This document shows, piece after piece, positions 7,885-16,251 of a stretch of DNA of 64,000 bases. The notes below the pieces were generated by a model that saw only the letters and a program-made list of their open reading frames with translations, ran no database searches and was not told the DNA's origin. Made by a program: the position numbers and the translations under genes. The stretch's first letter is position 1. Each line of letters begins with the position of its first letter. The stretch covers positions 1,860,001 to 1,924,000 of the forward strand of contig NZ_QUBQ01000001.1 of NCBI RefSeq assembly GCF_003388735.1. The letters are read 5' to 3'. The DNA comes from Paenibacillus paeoniae (GTDB lineage: Bacteria; Bacillota; Bacilli; Paenibacillales; Paenibacillaceae).

Positions 7885-8337
7885 CTATTCATAGTAGCCT
7901 TCATTATCCGGCAATGTCTGGTAAGCTTCTTTGCTGTTAATTATCTCTATGATCATGTTCGTCAATCGCTTAAACTCCTTATGCGTTCTGGAGTCATTGA
8001 ATTCGCCTTTCCAATGAATGGTTTGTGTATTACCGTTCAGACTAATCTGAAATGTATATCCTGAAACCGGTATGATATTCATTCCATCCACTTCATTGGG
8101 ATATTCGAATAGTCCAATTTCCTTCATGACAGCATATACGTCCTCTTTTTCGCTAGCAGTTAATGTCAAATGAGTAGAAATTGTTCCATTCTGAACAAGA
8201 TCTTTCGTAAATGTCTCCTCCGCTGTGTTCAAAACATTTTTGTACATGACACCATAGGAAAATATAAAATCAAATTGCTTTTCATTAGAGCAACTAACTA
8301 GCACCAGCAATAACACCACTGCAAGGAGCCTCATCAT
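7885..8337 (-). CDS. Lipoprotein of unknown function
   Basis: 150 residues with a typical lipoprotein signal ending in LVSCS near residue 16. The mature part has a strand-helix-strand pattern, with YTFQISLNGNTQTIHWKGEF and a closing helix plus SKEAYQTLP. This pattern is common among small Bacillales lipoproteins but has no named function. GGAGG lies upstream of tandem ATG codons at 8337 and 8334. First gene of a two-lipoprotein unit. Confidence 0.7.
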   Translation of the reverse strand: MMRLLAVVLLLVLVSCSNEKQFDFIFSYGVMYKNVLNTAEETFTKDLVQNGTISTHLTLTASEKEDVYAVMKEIGLFEYPNEVDGMNIIPVSGYTFQISLNGNTQTIHWKGEFNDSRTHKEFKRLTNMIIEIINSKEAYQTLPDNEGYYE

Positions 8338-8440
8338 ACCTTAAGTCCTCCCCTCTATCCCGATCGAATCGCATACAATAAACTAGACGTGATGATTTGA
8401 GGAAAAGTTGTTATTCTTTGCATATTCAAGCAAAACAAAA

Positions 8441-8470
8441 AACAGCGTCTCTAAGCCAGAGTGCGCTGTT
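8441..8470 (-). terminator. Terminator of the zinc-ribbon-like gene
   Basis: AACAGCG (8441-8447) pairs with CGCTGTT (8464-8470), with additional pairing inside. On the minus strand the stem is followed by TTTTTTGTTTT. Confidence 0.75.
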
Positions 8471-8505
8471 CTATTGGAATAGAACCAAATTCCCCAAATA
8501 AAATG

Positions 8506-8838
8506 TCAAACTGTTTTGTTGTGAATGGCTAGAAAGTCTTGAACTTCACGCATAGAAGTCGGCCTATATCCTGGCCCGTCACAGCCGCACGAGTGATAAG
8601 CAATTCCATGATCATACAGAAGCTTTACCTTTCTCCATTGGTTCTTATCGATTTGTTTTGGCGCTTTGAAATCATGCCCCATATTCACCATTGGCTCATG
8701 ACACTGGGGACATTTATAATTGAGTTTGCTAATCTGTTCTGGATTCAAATCTGCGGTTGATGTTTGTTTGAACGATTTCCTGCAACCGAAGCATGCGAAT
8801 ATATCTTTGTACGGGCCATATATGGCATACCTGCACAT
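8506..8838 (-). CDS. Conserved small protein with a CxxC...CxxC zinc-ribbon
   Basis: 110 residues. Two cysteine pairs (CFGC at about 16-19 and CPQC at about 43-46) form a probable zinc ribbon. They are followed by NMGHDFKAPKQIDKNQW, a segment with LLYDHGI, and a C-terminal SCGCDGPGYRP. This arrangement is shared by a conserved uncharacterised family. It is cytoplasmic by absence of a signal. Function unknown. It has its own terminator. Confidence 0.65.
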   Translation of the reverse strand: MCRYAIYGPYKDIFACFGCRKSFKQTSTADLNPEQISKLNYKCPQCHEPMVNMGHDFKAPKQIDKNQWRKVKLLYDHGIAYHSCGCDGPGYRPTSMREVQDFLAIHNKTV

Positions 8839-8874
8839 GAAACTCCCTCCAGCCTTTTTTTCTAATCAAAAATC

Positions 8875-9504
8875 TTAGTATAATCGCTTCTCATAGCTGT
8901 CTTGCAATCCTTTTCTTATCACATCAACTGTAAAGGAGTCCGACTTTACATGCGCAGTTATCATATGCGGGATAGAAGGTAACTCACACTCATCCACCCA
9001 CGTGTCCTTATGCCAGGCACCCGAGCGTTTGAAAGCTTTGGCACAATGGATAAAGGCTTCCTCTACTCGAACGCCTATACCTAACACCGGTTTTTTGTCT
9101 TTAACCGTCATTTGCTCCAAAATATCTTCATCCTTAATGACAAATGCCTCACCATTTACTCTGAGCGTTTCTTCTAAACCAGGTATAAGAAAGATAAGGC
9201 CTACTCTAGGATTTGAAAGAATATTTCGAAGCGAGTCGATTCGTCGATTGCCTGGCCGCTCTGGAATAACGAGATGCTTATTATCCATGACATACACTGA
9301 TCCAGGCGAATCACCGCGAGGAGATACATCACAATATCCTTGGACATCAGAAGTAGCCATAAATAAGAGTGGAGACAAGGAAATAAACGTTCTACAATGA
9401 TGATCCAATTCTTGAATCGTTTTCTTCTGCACCACTTCGCTCGGATAACCAACGATCTGCCTGATTTCATCTTCTGTTGAAAGAACATGCTTGAACGGAG
9501 TCAT
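8875..9504 (-). CDS. Pyridoxamine-5'-phosphate-oxidase-like FMN-binding protein (MSMEG_1061-type)
   Basis: 209 residues of the split-barrel FMN-binding fold. DVSPRGDSPGSVYV and PERPGNRRIDSLRNIL are signature stretches of the MSMEG_1061-type PPOX proteins, in which the Arg residues contact the flavin phosphate. VGLIFLIPGLEETLRVNGEA completes the barrel, and HCAKAFKRSGAW lies in the C-terminal half. Such proteins bind FMN and may be reductases of unknown substrate. The gene stands alone; upstream on the same strand lie only gene remnants. Confidence 0.85.
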   Translation of the reverse strand: MTPFKHVLSTEDEIRQIVGYPSEVVQKKTIQELDHHCRTFISLSPLLFMATSDVQGYCDVSPRGDSPGSVYVMDNKHLVIPERPGNRRIDSLRNILSNPRVGLIFLIPGLEETLRVNGEAFVIKDEDILEQMTVKDKKPVLGIGVRVEEAFIHCAKAFKRSGAWHKDTWVDECELPSIPHMITAHVKSDSFTVDVIRKGLQDSYEKRLY

Positions 9505-9563
9505 TTCTTCACAGCCTTTCTTTCCCGGTCACTCTGATGCCGCTGTTTCAAAGCGACAACATT

Positions 9564-9764
9564 CTAGTGGATCAAAGTCATTCCATCTTTAAACTGAACA
9601 TCACAATGAAAATGACCAAAATACCAGTGATTGAACAAAAGTTTGTCTTTTACCACCTCTAAATATTGATTAAGCAGATCTTCTTCTACGATCGTATGAA
9701 CGTTCTGACGTAATGCCTGTAATGTAGATGCTGGACAGGTATGGGCAACGACGCAATCCACCAA
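9564..9764 (-). pseudogene. C-terminal remnant of a metallophosphoesterase
   Basis: 66 residues beginning MVDCVVAHTCPAS and ending in WYFGHFHCDVQF, the last metal-binding block (GHxH) of calcineurin-like phosphoesterases, together with the His of the preceding strand. The N-terminal two thirds with the DxH, GDxxD and GNHE blocks is missing upstream, so the fragment cannot be an active enzyme. It is best read as the tail of a deleted gene. Confidence 0.6.
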
Positions 9765-9829
9765 TTATTTCCACTCAGATTTGTAAATCCTTTAGAACAA
9801 CCCTTTATTATGAGCGAGTCTTTTTTGAA

Positions 9830-9907
9830 TTAAGCTTCCTTATATCCGTATAACCATGCATATCTCCTGTTATAAAGATCAATAGCACCAAGTCCTATTA
9901 CATCAGG
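9830..9907 (-). pseudogene. 25-codon coding remnant
   Basis: An open stretch without a start codon reads PDVIGLGAIDLYNRRYAWLY and four more residues before TAA. Its composition looks protein-like, but I cannot assign a family. It lies between the metallophosphoesterase remnant and a HAD gene, in an area of gene loss. Confidence 0.3.
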
Positions 9908-9924
9908 TAATCAAGCATTTGTAC

Positions 9925-10494
9925 TTATTTTTCCAGAATTAATGTATCAAAGAACTCCTCATAAGAAGACAAATAATAATCAGCGCATGGTGCTTGGTTT
10001 TGGAATAGGCAACTTTTAATTCCCAGAGCTTTAGCTGGTAAAATATCAATCTCGCGATCTCCAATAACTAGGTCTATCCCATATCGATCTTGTAATACTT
10101 GATATGAAGCTGGGTCAGGTTTTCTGGGGTATCCATCATCTCCGGCAATCATGTCTTGAAAATAAATTTCCATACCATAGTATTGAAGAATCTGTTCTAC
10201 TTCATTGCGAGGCTTATGGGTCATAATGACGTTGAGCTCTGAGTAAGACAGAATTTCTCGTAGATGATGAAACGGTGGAGTTAAACTTGGATGCATTTGG
10301 CTTTCCTTATCAAAAAAAAAGTTAACTTGTTCATCTGACAACTCAAAGTGCTTAATTGCATGCGTAAACGATATCTTAAGTTGTGACGAAATGTCATGCT
10401 TGTCCTTCTTTGCTTCCATCACAGCGTATAAAATATCGGTGTAAGCAGGATATGTATCAAAGAGAGTTCCGTCAAAATCCCATAAGATTTTCAT
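9925..10494 (-). CDS. HAD-superfamily hydrolase (phosphoglycolate-phosphatase-like)
   Basis: 189 residues. Motif I is DFDGTLFDT at residues 6-14, motif II VIMTHK near residue 90, motif III Lys in RKPDP and motif IV GDREIDI. The cap is the small helical one between motifs I and II. DFDGTLFDT with RKPDP is characteristic of the Gph/PgmB branch acting on small sugar or glycolate phosphates, but the substrate is not determined. It is the third HAD enzyme of this region. The downstream 90-aa membrane protein is upstream in transcription and about 50 bp away. Confidence 0.85.
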   Translation of the reverse strand: MKILWDFDGTLFDTYPAYTDILYAVMEAKKDKHDISSQLKISFTHAIKHFELSDEQVNFFFDKESQMHPSLTPPFHHLREILSYSELNVIMTHKPRNEVEQILQYYGMEIYFQDMIAGDDGYPRKPDPASYQVLQDRYGIDLVIGDREIDILPAKALGIKSCLFQNQAPCADYYLSSYEEFFDTLILEK

Positions 10495-10543
10495 ATAACT
10501 TTATCTCCTCATTTTTCAATAAAGACGTTGAAGCTATCTCCGT

Positions 10544-10816
10544 TTACTCGCCCTTAGACTTCCGATATAGCTTCTCTGTCCAATGCCACGTCCACAATCC
10601 GAAAAAGATACCGCCTAATGGGAATAACACCAATGATGTGAGCAGTGTTTGATAAAACTCTTGATTCATAATCAATTCTTGATTATTGAAAAATGTCGAT
10701 GTTGTGCTAAATAAAATCCCTGTCGGAACTCCCCAACCTAAAATCCCAGTAAAAATGATAAAGTTTTTCTTCCCTTTAGCTCGTGTAACTTCCCATTTAT
10801 CCCATTTTGTTTTCAT
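10544..10816 (-). CDS. Small two-helix membrane protein
   Basis: 90 residues. A basic N-terminus (WDKWEVTRAKGKKN) is followed by two hydrophobic segments at about 19-40 and 58-78, the second rich in Trp and Gly (GGIFFGLWTWHW), and a basic tail. No family recognised. It may share a transcript with the downstream HAD gene. Confidence 0.6.
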   Translation of the reverse strand: MKTKWDKWEVTRAKGKKNFIIFTGILGWGVPTGILFSTTSTFFNNQELIMNQEFYQTLLTSLVLFPLGGIFFGLWTWHWTEKLYRKSKGE

Positions 10817-10934
10817 CTTGAATCCCTTCTTTCTAAGGTTAATTTAAATACGTTATCAACTCGCACCAATCGTTGGTACTGATCATTAATATCTGAATAC
10901 TTCCTACCCAATTCAATCTATGGAAAGAGCAGCC

Positions 10935-11119
10935 TCTAAGGGTCACCGATGACCTTTAGAAGCTTATTTTTACATATTCCCGATTGTAATGGACATCCTT
11001 GACCATTAGAAGTCGTTTCCCACTGAATCGTCCCTTTTTTGGCCTGTAAGGGACATCCGTGTCCGTTACAATCTCATTTCGCTGCATTTCCGATTCTAAC
11101 GGACTATAGTGACCGTAAG
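10935..11119. repeat. Cluster of four ~25-bp imperfect palindromes at 50-60 bp spacing
   Basis: Units begin near 10935, 10985, 11045 and 11095. Each has arms related to TGTAAnGGACA and TGTCCnTTACA around a 4-nt centre; the third (11045-11070) is nearly perfect (10 of 11 pairs). The spacers partly repeat: TTTCCGATT precedes units 2 and 4. The period is close to a multiple of a DNA helix turn. No gene is seen here; the 61-codon frame across it consists only of palindrome sequence. Confidence 0.7.
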
Positions 11120-11385
11120 GGATTAGGGGCACGTATTGCACTATGACATGCCGCTATTAAGCTGGCATTTTTATAGAATTTAACAGCCGCCATCGATTGT
11201 TAGTTTGACTATCAAGCGCTGATTAGTAGGTTGAGCCAATATTTATACAGTTATTTTTTCCATTTCAGCCTATTATACTGTCAATCTGCATATTTGGAAA
11301 TATAAAACAGCGTAATTGATAAGAAATGAACGCCCTTTCACCGGGTTATACTAGAATTATAAAAATACAAGAGGAGTTGTCCATC
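11120..11385. other. Intergenic stretch without recognised features
   Basis: AT-rich spacer between the palindrome cluster and the PhnB-like gene. I see no gene, no convincing promoter pair and no terminator in it. Confidence 0.5.
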
Positions 11386-11811
11386 ATGTCAATCAAGCTT
11401 ACTCCGTATCTCGTAATGGAAGGTACTGCAAAGGAGGCAATCGCTTTTTACCAAGAGGTGTTTGGTGCTGAGGTGCTCATGCAGCAGGCATTCGGCGACA
11501 TGCCGGCCAATCCGGAATATCCGCTTCCTGAATCCGTAATGGATAAGATAGCCCATGCTCATCTGAAGATTGGAGAATCGGAGCTGATGCTCTATGATAC
11601 ATTCCCGGGATCTCCTTATGCTCGCGGGAATAATATGACCGTCTGTGTGACGCTGCCGAATGCTGAGCAGGCAACGAAAGTGTTCGAAAAGCTTGCTCAT
11701 GGCGGACATATCGTACAACCTCTTCAAGCTACCTTCTTCAGCGCAGCTTTTGGTTCTGTAACGGATGCATTCGGCATAACGTTCACCGTTACTACAGAAT
11801 CGGCCCAATGA
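11386..11811 (+). CDS. PhnB-like VOC family protein
   Basis: About 141 residues from the ATG at 11386 behind AGAGGAG; a longer frame from 11326 has no ribosome site. The opening KLTPYLVMEGTAKEAIAFYQ and the following VFGAE, MHAHLKIGE-like and LMLYD strands are those of the PhnB/3-demethylubiquinone-9-methyltransferase-like VOC proteins. FFSAAFGSVTDAFGITFTV is the metal-end signature. Despite the historical name they are not methyltransferases. Substrate unknown. Single gene. Confidence 0.85.
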   Translation: MSIKLTPYLVMEGTAKEAIAFYQEVFGAEVLMQQAFGDMPANPEYPLPESVMDKIAHAHLKIGESELMLYDTFPGSPYARGNNMTVCVTLPNAEQATKVFEKLAHGGHIVQPLQATFFSAAFGSVTDAFGITFTVTTESAQ

Positions 11812-11882
11812 AGCAGCGTTATTAACAACTGTGAAACACTCTACCTATTAAGTTCTAGCTATTACCTTCTTCATAACAAAAA

Positions 11883-11922
11883 AGAGGACCTACTCGCTGC
11901 AAAACAGCGAAAAAGGTCCTCT
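11883..11922. terminator. Bidirectional terminator between the VOC and ABC-F genes
   Basis: AGAGGACCT (11883-11891) pairs with AGGTCCTCT (11914-11922), and CGCTG/CAGCG pairs inside. A run on one side and T residues on the other make it usable by both convergent genes. Confidence 0.75.
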
Positions 11923-11933
11923 CTTCCTATAAA

Positions 11934-13490
11934 TTAAAATACTTTTGTCGTCCAATTTTCACAATTCCATGTTTCTGTCACGACATCACGATAGAATTCC
12001 GGTTCGTGAGAAATAAGCAGAATGCTTCCTTTGTACGCCTTCAACGCACGCTTCAACTCTTCCTTCGCATCGACGTCCAAGTGGTTCGTCGGCTCGTCAA
12101 GCACCAGCAGATTCGTATCGCGATTGATCAGCTTGCACAGACGTACCTTCGCTTTCTCGCCACCGCTTAGCACAGTGATCTTGCTCTCGATATGTTTAGT
12201 TGTCAACCCGCACTTTGCCAAAGCAGCACGAACCTCAAACTGGGTATAGGAAGGGAACTCTTTCCAAATCTCTTCGATACATGTATTGTAGTTCGCGTCC
12301 TTCGCTTCTTGTACGAAGTAGCCGATTTCGAGATTGTCGCCAAGCTCTGCAGAGCCGGATACGGCTGGAATCTCACCCAAAATACTGCGTAGCAAAGTAG
12401 TCTTACCAATACCGTTCGCTCCAACAAGAGCGATCTTTTGTCCGCGCTCCATGCGCAGATCAAGCGGACGGGACAGGGGTTCGGAGTATCCAATGACAAG
12501 ATCCTTCGTTTCGAAGATCACACGGCCAGCCGTTCTGCCTTCCTTGAAGTTGAATTGCGGCTTCGGCTTCTCCTTCGCCAGCTCGATGACATCCATCTTA
12601 TCAAGCTTCTTCTGTCTGGACATCGCCATATTCCGAGTCGCCACACTAGCCTTATTCCGCGCGACGAAATCCTTCAGACCCGCAATCTCTTGCTGTTGAC
12701 GCTTGTAAGCAGACTCCAGCTGTTGTTTCTTCATCTCATGTACTTGCTGGAAATGTTCATAGTCTCCAACATATCGGGTCAACTCTTGATTTTCCATATG
12801 ATAAATCAAGTTAATCACACTGTTCAGGAACGGAATATCATGCGAGATAAGGATAAATGCATTTTCATATTCCTGCAGGTAACGCCGCAGCCACTCAATA
12901 TGAACCTCGTCCAAGTAGTTGGTAGGCTCGTCAAGCAGCAAAATATCCGGCTTCTCCAGCAAAAGCTTCGCGAGAAGCACCTTTGTGCGCTGCCCGCCGC
13001 TAAGGTCGTGAACATCCTTATCCAGTCCGATATCCGTCAGACCAAGTCCGCGAGCCGTTTCTTCGATTTTGGCATCGATCATATAGAAATCCTGATTGGT
13101 CAATGTATCTTGAAGCGTGCCAACATCCTCCAGCAAGCGCTCCAGCTCCTCAGGCGATACTTCGCCCATCTTGCCATACATATCGTTCATCTCCTGCTCC
13201 ATGTCGAGCAGATATTGGAACGCTCCCTTCAACACATCGCGGATCGTCATGCCTTTGGTCAACACTGCGTGCTGGTCAAGATAACCGACGCGCATCCGCT
13301 TCGACCATTCTACCTTGCCATCATCCGGCTGCAGCTTGCCTGTAATAATATTCATGAAAGTCGATTTGCCTTCCCCGTTGGCGCCAATAAGTCCAATATG
13401 CTCGCCTTTCAGCAAGCGGAATGACACGTCGTTGAAGATGGCGCGATCTCCAAAGCCGTGGCTTAATCGTTCTACATTCAATATGCTCAT
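11934..13490 (-). CDS. ABC-F family ATP-binding protein (YkpA/YbiT-like)
   Basis: 518 residues, soluble, with two ABC ATPase domains in one chain and no membrane part. Domain 1 has Walker A GANGEGKST near residue 36, signature LSGGQ and LLLDEPTNYLD; domain 2 has GANGIGKTT near 356, LSGGE and LVLDEPTNHLD. A charged linker of about 80 residues (from MKKQQLESAYKRQQQE) joins them. ABC-F proteins act on the ribosome, either as translation factors or as antibiotic protection proteins. Length and layout resemble housekeeping YkpA/YbiT rather than the resistance group. A sigma-A-like promoter lies about 40 bp upstream. Confidence 0.9.
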   Translation of the reverse strand: MSILNVERLSHGFGDRAIFNDVSFRLLKGEHIGLIGANGEGKSTFMNIITGKLQPDDGKVEWSKRMRVGYLDQHAVLTKGMTIRDVLKGAFQYLLDMEQEMNDMYGKMGEVSPEELERLLEDVGTLQDTLTNQDFYMIDAKIEETARGLGLTDIGLDKDVHDLSGGQRTKVLLAKLLLEKPDILLLDEPTNYLDEVHIEWLRRYLQEYENAFILISHDIPFLNSVINLIYHMENQELTRYVGDYEHFQQVHEMKKQQLESAYKRQQQEIAGLKDFVARNKASVATRNMAMSRQKKLDKMDVIELAKEKPKPQFNFKEGRTAGRVIFETKDLVIGYSEPLSRPLDLRMERGQKIALVGANGIGKTTLLRSILGEIPAVSGSAELGDNLEIGYFVQEAKDANYNTCIEEIWKEFPSYTQFEVRAALAKCGLTTKHIESKITVLSGGEKAKVRLCKLINRDTNLLVLDEPTNHLDVDAKEELKRALKAYKGSILLISHEPEFYRDVVTETWNCENWTTKVF

Positions 13491-13528
13491 GAATTAACAC
13501 CTTTTCTGTTAGACTTCATACTCGCTAT

Positions 13529-13558
13529 ATTATAAGCGTTACAGGGTGCTCAACTCAA
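13529..13558 (-). promoter_or_regulatory. Sigma-A-type promoter of the ABC-F gene
   Basis: On the minus strand TTGAGT (13558-13553) and TATAAT (13534-13529) are separated by 18 nt, about 40 nt before the start codon. Confidence 0.55.
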
Positions 13559-13592
13559 TAACGAAATTGCCGTTTTTCGTCGAAAATAGCCA

Positions 13593-14465
13593 TTAGACCC
13601 GGTATTGTTCCTTTTTCTGCACACGAGTCAGAAAATGATTCATCAGAACGGGCAATGAAATTAGAATCGGCGGGTCATCAAGCGCAGGCGGATACAGTGT
13701 GACGTTCAGGGGAGGCAGCTCTTCATCTGGACGGACAACAACAGCTTCTCTATATCTTGTACGAAGCGTCGAGTGCGGCAGCAGCATATCGAGCACTCCC
13801 GTTCCCCATGATATCGTTGTAGCCATCAAATAATAAATTCCGGGCTCTACATCCGTAAGTTCGAACTCGCCGAGTGAGCCGATCAACGTGCCATAGAGGG
13901 GAAAGCCCTCCGGAATCGGCTTCGGGAAGAGACCAATCAATACAACGCCGGAAAATGGATACTCCGAGCTGACTGTTCCTCTAACCGCAGAATGTCTGGA
14001 CTGGCTTAAAAACGGAGTTGCCCAATCACTCAATTGCTCAAGTGATTGCAGATGCCGACTTGCGTCTTGAGCCGTATTGCGGAATTGTGCAGGAGTCATG
14101 CCTACCCGCTCCGTGAAACGCGTCGTGAAGGTGCCTAGACTTTGCTGACCGATCTCCAGACTGATATCCCTGACGCTAAGATTGGTTTGCAACAGAAGAT
14201 CCTTCGCCTTCTGCAGGCGAATGGACGAGACGTAGTACATAGGGGAAATACCCATTCGTTCCTTGAACAATCGGGTGAAGTGATACGGGCTGTAGGCGAC
14301 ATGGCTTGCCAGTCGCGCAAGCGGCAGCGAATCATAAATATGCTGATGAATATAAGCAATGATTTCGTCGATTTCGGTGGTCGTCGTGGTCACGTCATAC
14401 ACCGCCCTGCCGTGGTCTAGATCAAGACGAGCCTCCGTCTTAATTCGTCCATAGTTTATCATCAT
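13593..14465 (-). CDS. AraC-family regulator with N-terminal HTH and C-terminal ligand-type domain
   Basis: 290 residues. Unlike most family members the double HTH is in the first half (about residues 32-130): EIIAYIHQHIYDSLPLARLA, then SPYHFTRLFKERMG, YYVSSIRLQKAKDLL, and a second HTH ending in GMTPAQFR. The C-terminal 150 residues form a separate domain containing VVLIGLFPKPIPEG and IYYLMATTISWG, possibly a sensor. A target gene is not evident. The MFS exporter upstream ends in a strong terminator, so the regulator is probably its own unit. Confidence 0.85.
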   Translation of the reverse strand: MMINYGRIKTEARLDLDHGRAVYDVTTTTTEIDEIIAYIHQHIYDSLPLARLASHVAYSPYHFTRLFKERMGISPMYYVSSIRLQKAKDLLLQTNLSVRDISLEIGQQSLGTFTTRFTERVGMTPAQFRNTAQDASRHLQSLEQLSDWATPFLSQSRHSAVRGTVSSEYPFSGVVLIGLFPKPIPEGFPLYGTLIGSLGEFELTDVEPGIYYLMATTISWGTGVLDMLLPHSTLRTRYREAVVVRPDEELPPLNVTLYPPALDDPPILISLPVLMNHFLTRVQKKEQYRV

Positions 14466-14515
14466 TCTGACACGCGATCAAGTGTTCTTATTTTTCATTC
14501 CTCATTACATCTCAT

Positions 14516-14571
14516 AAAAAATCCTCCATACTCCTCCCCCGGCATCTGCTAGAGGAGGTATATGAAGGATT
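14516..14571 (-). terminator. Strong terminator of the MarR-MFS unit
   Basis: AAATCCTCCATACTCCTCC pairs imperfectly with GAGGAGGTATATGAAGGATT over about 20 bp. On the minus strand the stem is followed by TTTTTTATG. Confidence 0.8.
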
Positions 14572-14592
14572 CAACCATCTTCGAAGAATGGC

Positions 14593-16203
14593 TTATGCGT
14601 TTGCCTGTCCTTTTACTTGAACGTCGTCCTTCTTCTCCGTTACTTCATTAGATGTACGAAGCGGAATTTCTCTCAAGAAGAATGAGAGCACAAGCGCGAC
14701 AACGACAAGCGCCGTACCTGCCAAGAAGACTGTAGTGAGCGATGCGCTTAGAGCATCGCGCAGCGTCTCGATCAATTTGGTAATGATCGGCTGAACATCA
14801 GCTGGCAGCGTCGATTGAAGCTCATGCAGCTTCGGCTGATCCAGCAGCATCTCTGGGTTATGGAACAGTTCCAGTTGCTTGGCTAGTGCAGGGTCAAGGT
14901 TATCAAAGCTGAAGCCTTCTGCTGATGCCGTTTCCTTCTGCATGTTGCGGACAAGGCTGGACTGCATAATTGTACCCATAACCGCGATCCCGATTGTACC
15001 CCCGAGGTTGCGGAACAACTGTGATGAAGCTGTAGCAACACCAAGTTCCGTTGGCTTGACTGCGTTTTGAACCGTTAGTGAGAATACCGGCATGCCGACG
15101 CCCAAACCTACGCCAAAGACGACCATCGCTATAACGGCAAGCCATACGCTATTCATAAATGCCATAATCAACATACCTGCTATCATAATAGGCAGACCTA
15201 GAATGGCATAACGTTTGTATTTGCCTGTCTTCGTAATTTGCCGCCCGATAATCGTACTCATAATAACCATGGCGATCGACATTGGCATCGTTACATAACC
15301 GGAGTAGGTTGGCGAGATGCCCTCAACGCCTTGCACGAAAAACGGCAAGTAGATAAGCGCGCCCATCATGCCGGCGTTCATCAGAAATCCGATTACATTA
15401 GATATCGTAACAATATCGTTTCTGAACAGATGAAGCGGAAGAACAGGGCTCTTCGCCTTCCACTCCACGAGAATAAAGATGGCAAGGCAGACAGCAGATG
15501 CAGAGAATAGACTTATAATCTCCACTGAGCCCCAGGCATATTTTGTACCGGCCCAAGAGAAGCCTAGAAGAACCCCGATAATGGTCAAGCTCAGGAAGAG
15601 CGAGCCTACATAATCGATCTTCTCGGATTTGTTCGTCTCCACTTTCGGGAAGAGGAACAAAATCATGAAGAAGGCCACCAAACCAAGCGGAAGGAAAATC
15701 CAGAACAGCCACTTCCAAGCGAAGTTATCGACGAGCCAGCCGCCCAAAGTTGGGCCGATTACACTGGAGAAGCCGAACACGGCCATCATGACTCCCGTCC
15801 ACTTGCCACGCTCGCGCGGCGAGAACAAATCACCGACTGCCGTAAATACAGAAGCCATAATAATACCGGCGCCTACACCTTGAACACCGCGATAAATAAT
15901 CAATTGAAAAATATCTTTCGAAAATCCGGTTAAGAATGCACCTATCATAAAGATAACAATACCGGCTAATATGAATGGCTTCCGCCCATATATATCAGAT
16001 AGCTTACCGACAAGCACAGTTGCCAGTGTCGAAGTCAACATATAAATCGTGATGACCCAGCTGTAGTATTCCATACCGCTCAAAACGGCAATAATGCGTG
16101 GCATCGCCGTACTGACGATCGTCTGGTTAATCGCGGAAAAGAACATCGCCATAATAATGGCCATCATAATTGTAATTTTTCGCTTGTGGGACAAGTGTTC
16201 CAT
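14593..16203 (-). CDS. 14-helix MFS drug efflux transporter (DHA2, EmrB/QacA type)
   Basis: 536 residues with about 14 hydrophobic helices. Family motifs are GKLSDIYGRKP (motif A, about residues 66-76), a motif B-like IYRGVQGVGAGIIMAS, and motif C GFSSVIGPTLGGWL (proton:drug antiport signature). It lies in the cytoplasmic membrane and should export lipophilic drugs or dyes at the expense of the proton gradient. A loop of about 70 residues before the last helix is typical of DHA2 members. It lies 48 bp behind a MarR gene in the same direction, the classical layout for substrate-induced efflux. Confidence 0.9.
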   Translation of the reverse strand: MEHLSHKRKITIMMAIIMAMFFSAINQTIVSTAMPRIIAVLSGMEYYSWVITIYMLTSTLATVLVGKLSDIYGRKPFILAGIVIFMIGAFLTGFSKDIFQLIIYRGVQGVGAGIIMASVFTAVGDLFSPRERGKWTGVMMAVFGFSSVIGPTLGGWLVDNFAWKWLFWIFLPLGLVAFFMILFLFPKVETNKSEKIDYVGSLFLSLTIIGVLLGFSWAGTKYAWGSVEIISLFSASAVCLAIFILVEWKAKSPVLPLHLFRNDIVTISNVIGFLMNAGMMGALIYLPFFVQGVEGISPTYSGYVTMPMSIAMVIMSTIIGRQITKTGKYKRYAILGLPIMIAGMLIMAFMNSVWLAVIAMVVFGVGLGVGMPVFSLTVQNAVKPTELGVATASSQLFRNLGGTIGIAVMGTIMQSSLVRNMQKETASAEGFSFDNLDPALAKQLELFHNPEMLLDQPKLHELQSTLPADVQPIITKLIETLRDALSASLTTVFLAGTALVVVALVLSFFLREIPLRTSNEVTEKKDDVQVKGQANA

Positions 16204-16251
16204 TGGTTCCTGCTCCTTCTTTCTCTTTGGATGAATGAAATATAATTTCGG

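Noticed and set aside
10935-11119. CRISPR array
   Set aside because: Repeats differ from each other, are themselves palindromes at 50-60 bp spacing with related spacers, number only four, and have no cas genes nearby.
10956-11141. 61-codon open frame on the minus strand
   Set aside because: It consists of the palindromic repeat units; its product is simply translated repeat sequence.
12438-13424. 328-codon open frame on the plus strand
   Set aside because: Fully antisense to the ABC-F ATPase gene, no ribosome site and no recognisable domain. It arises from the codon bias of the real gene.
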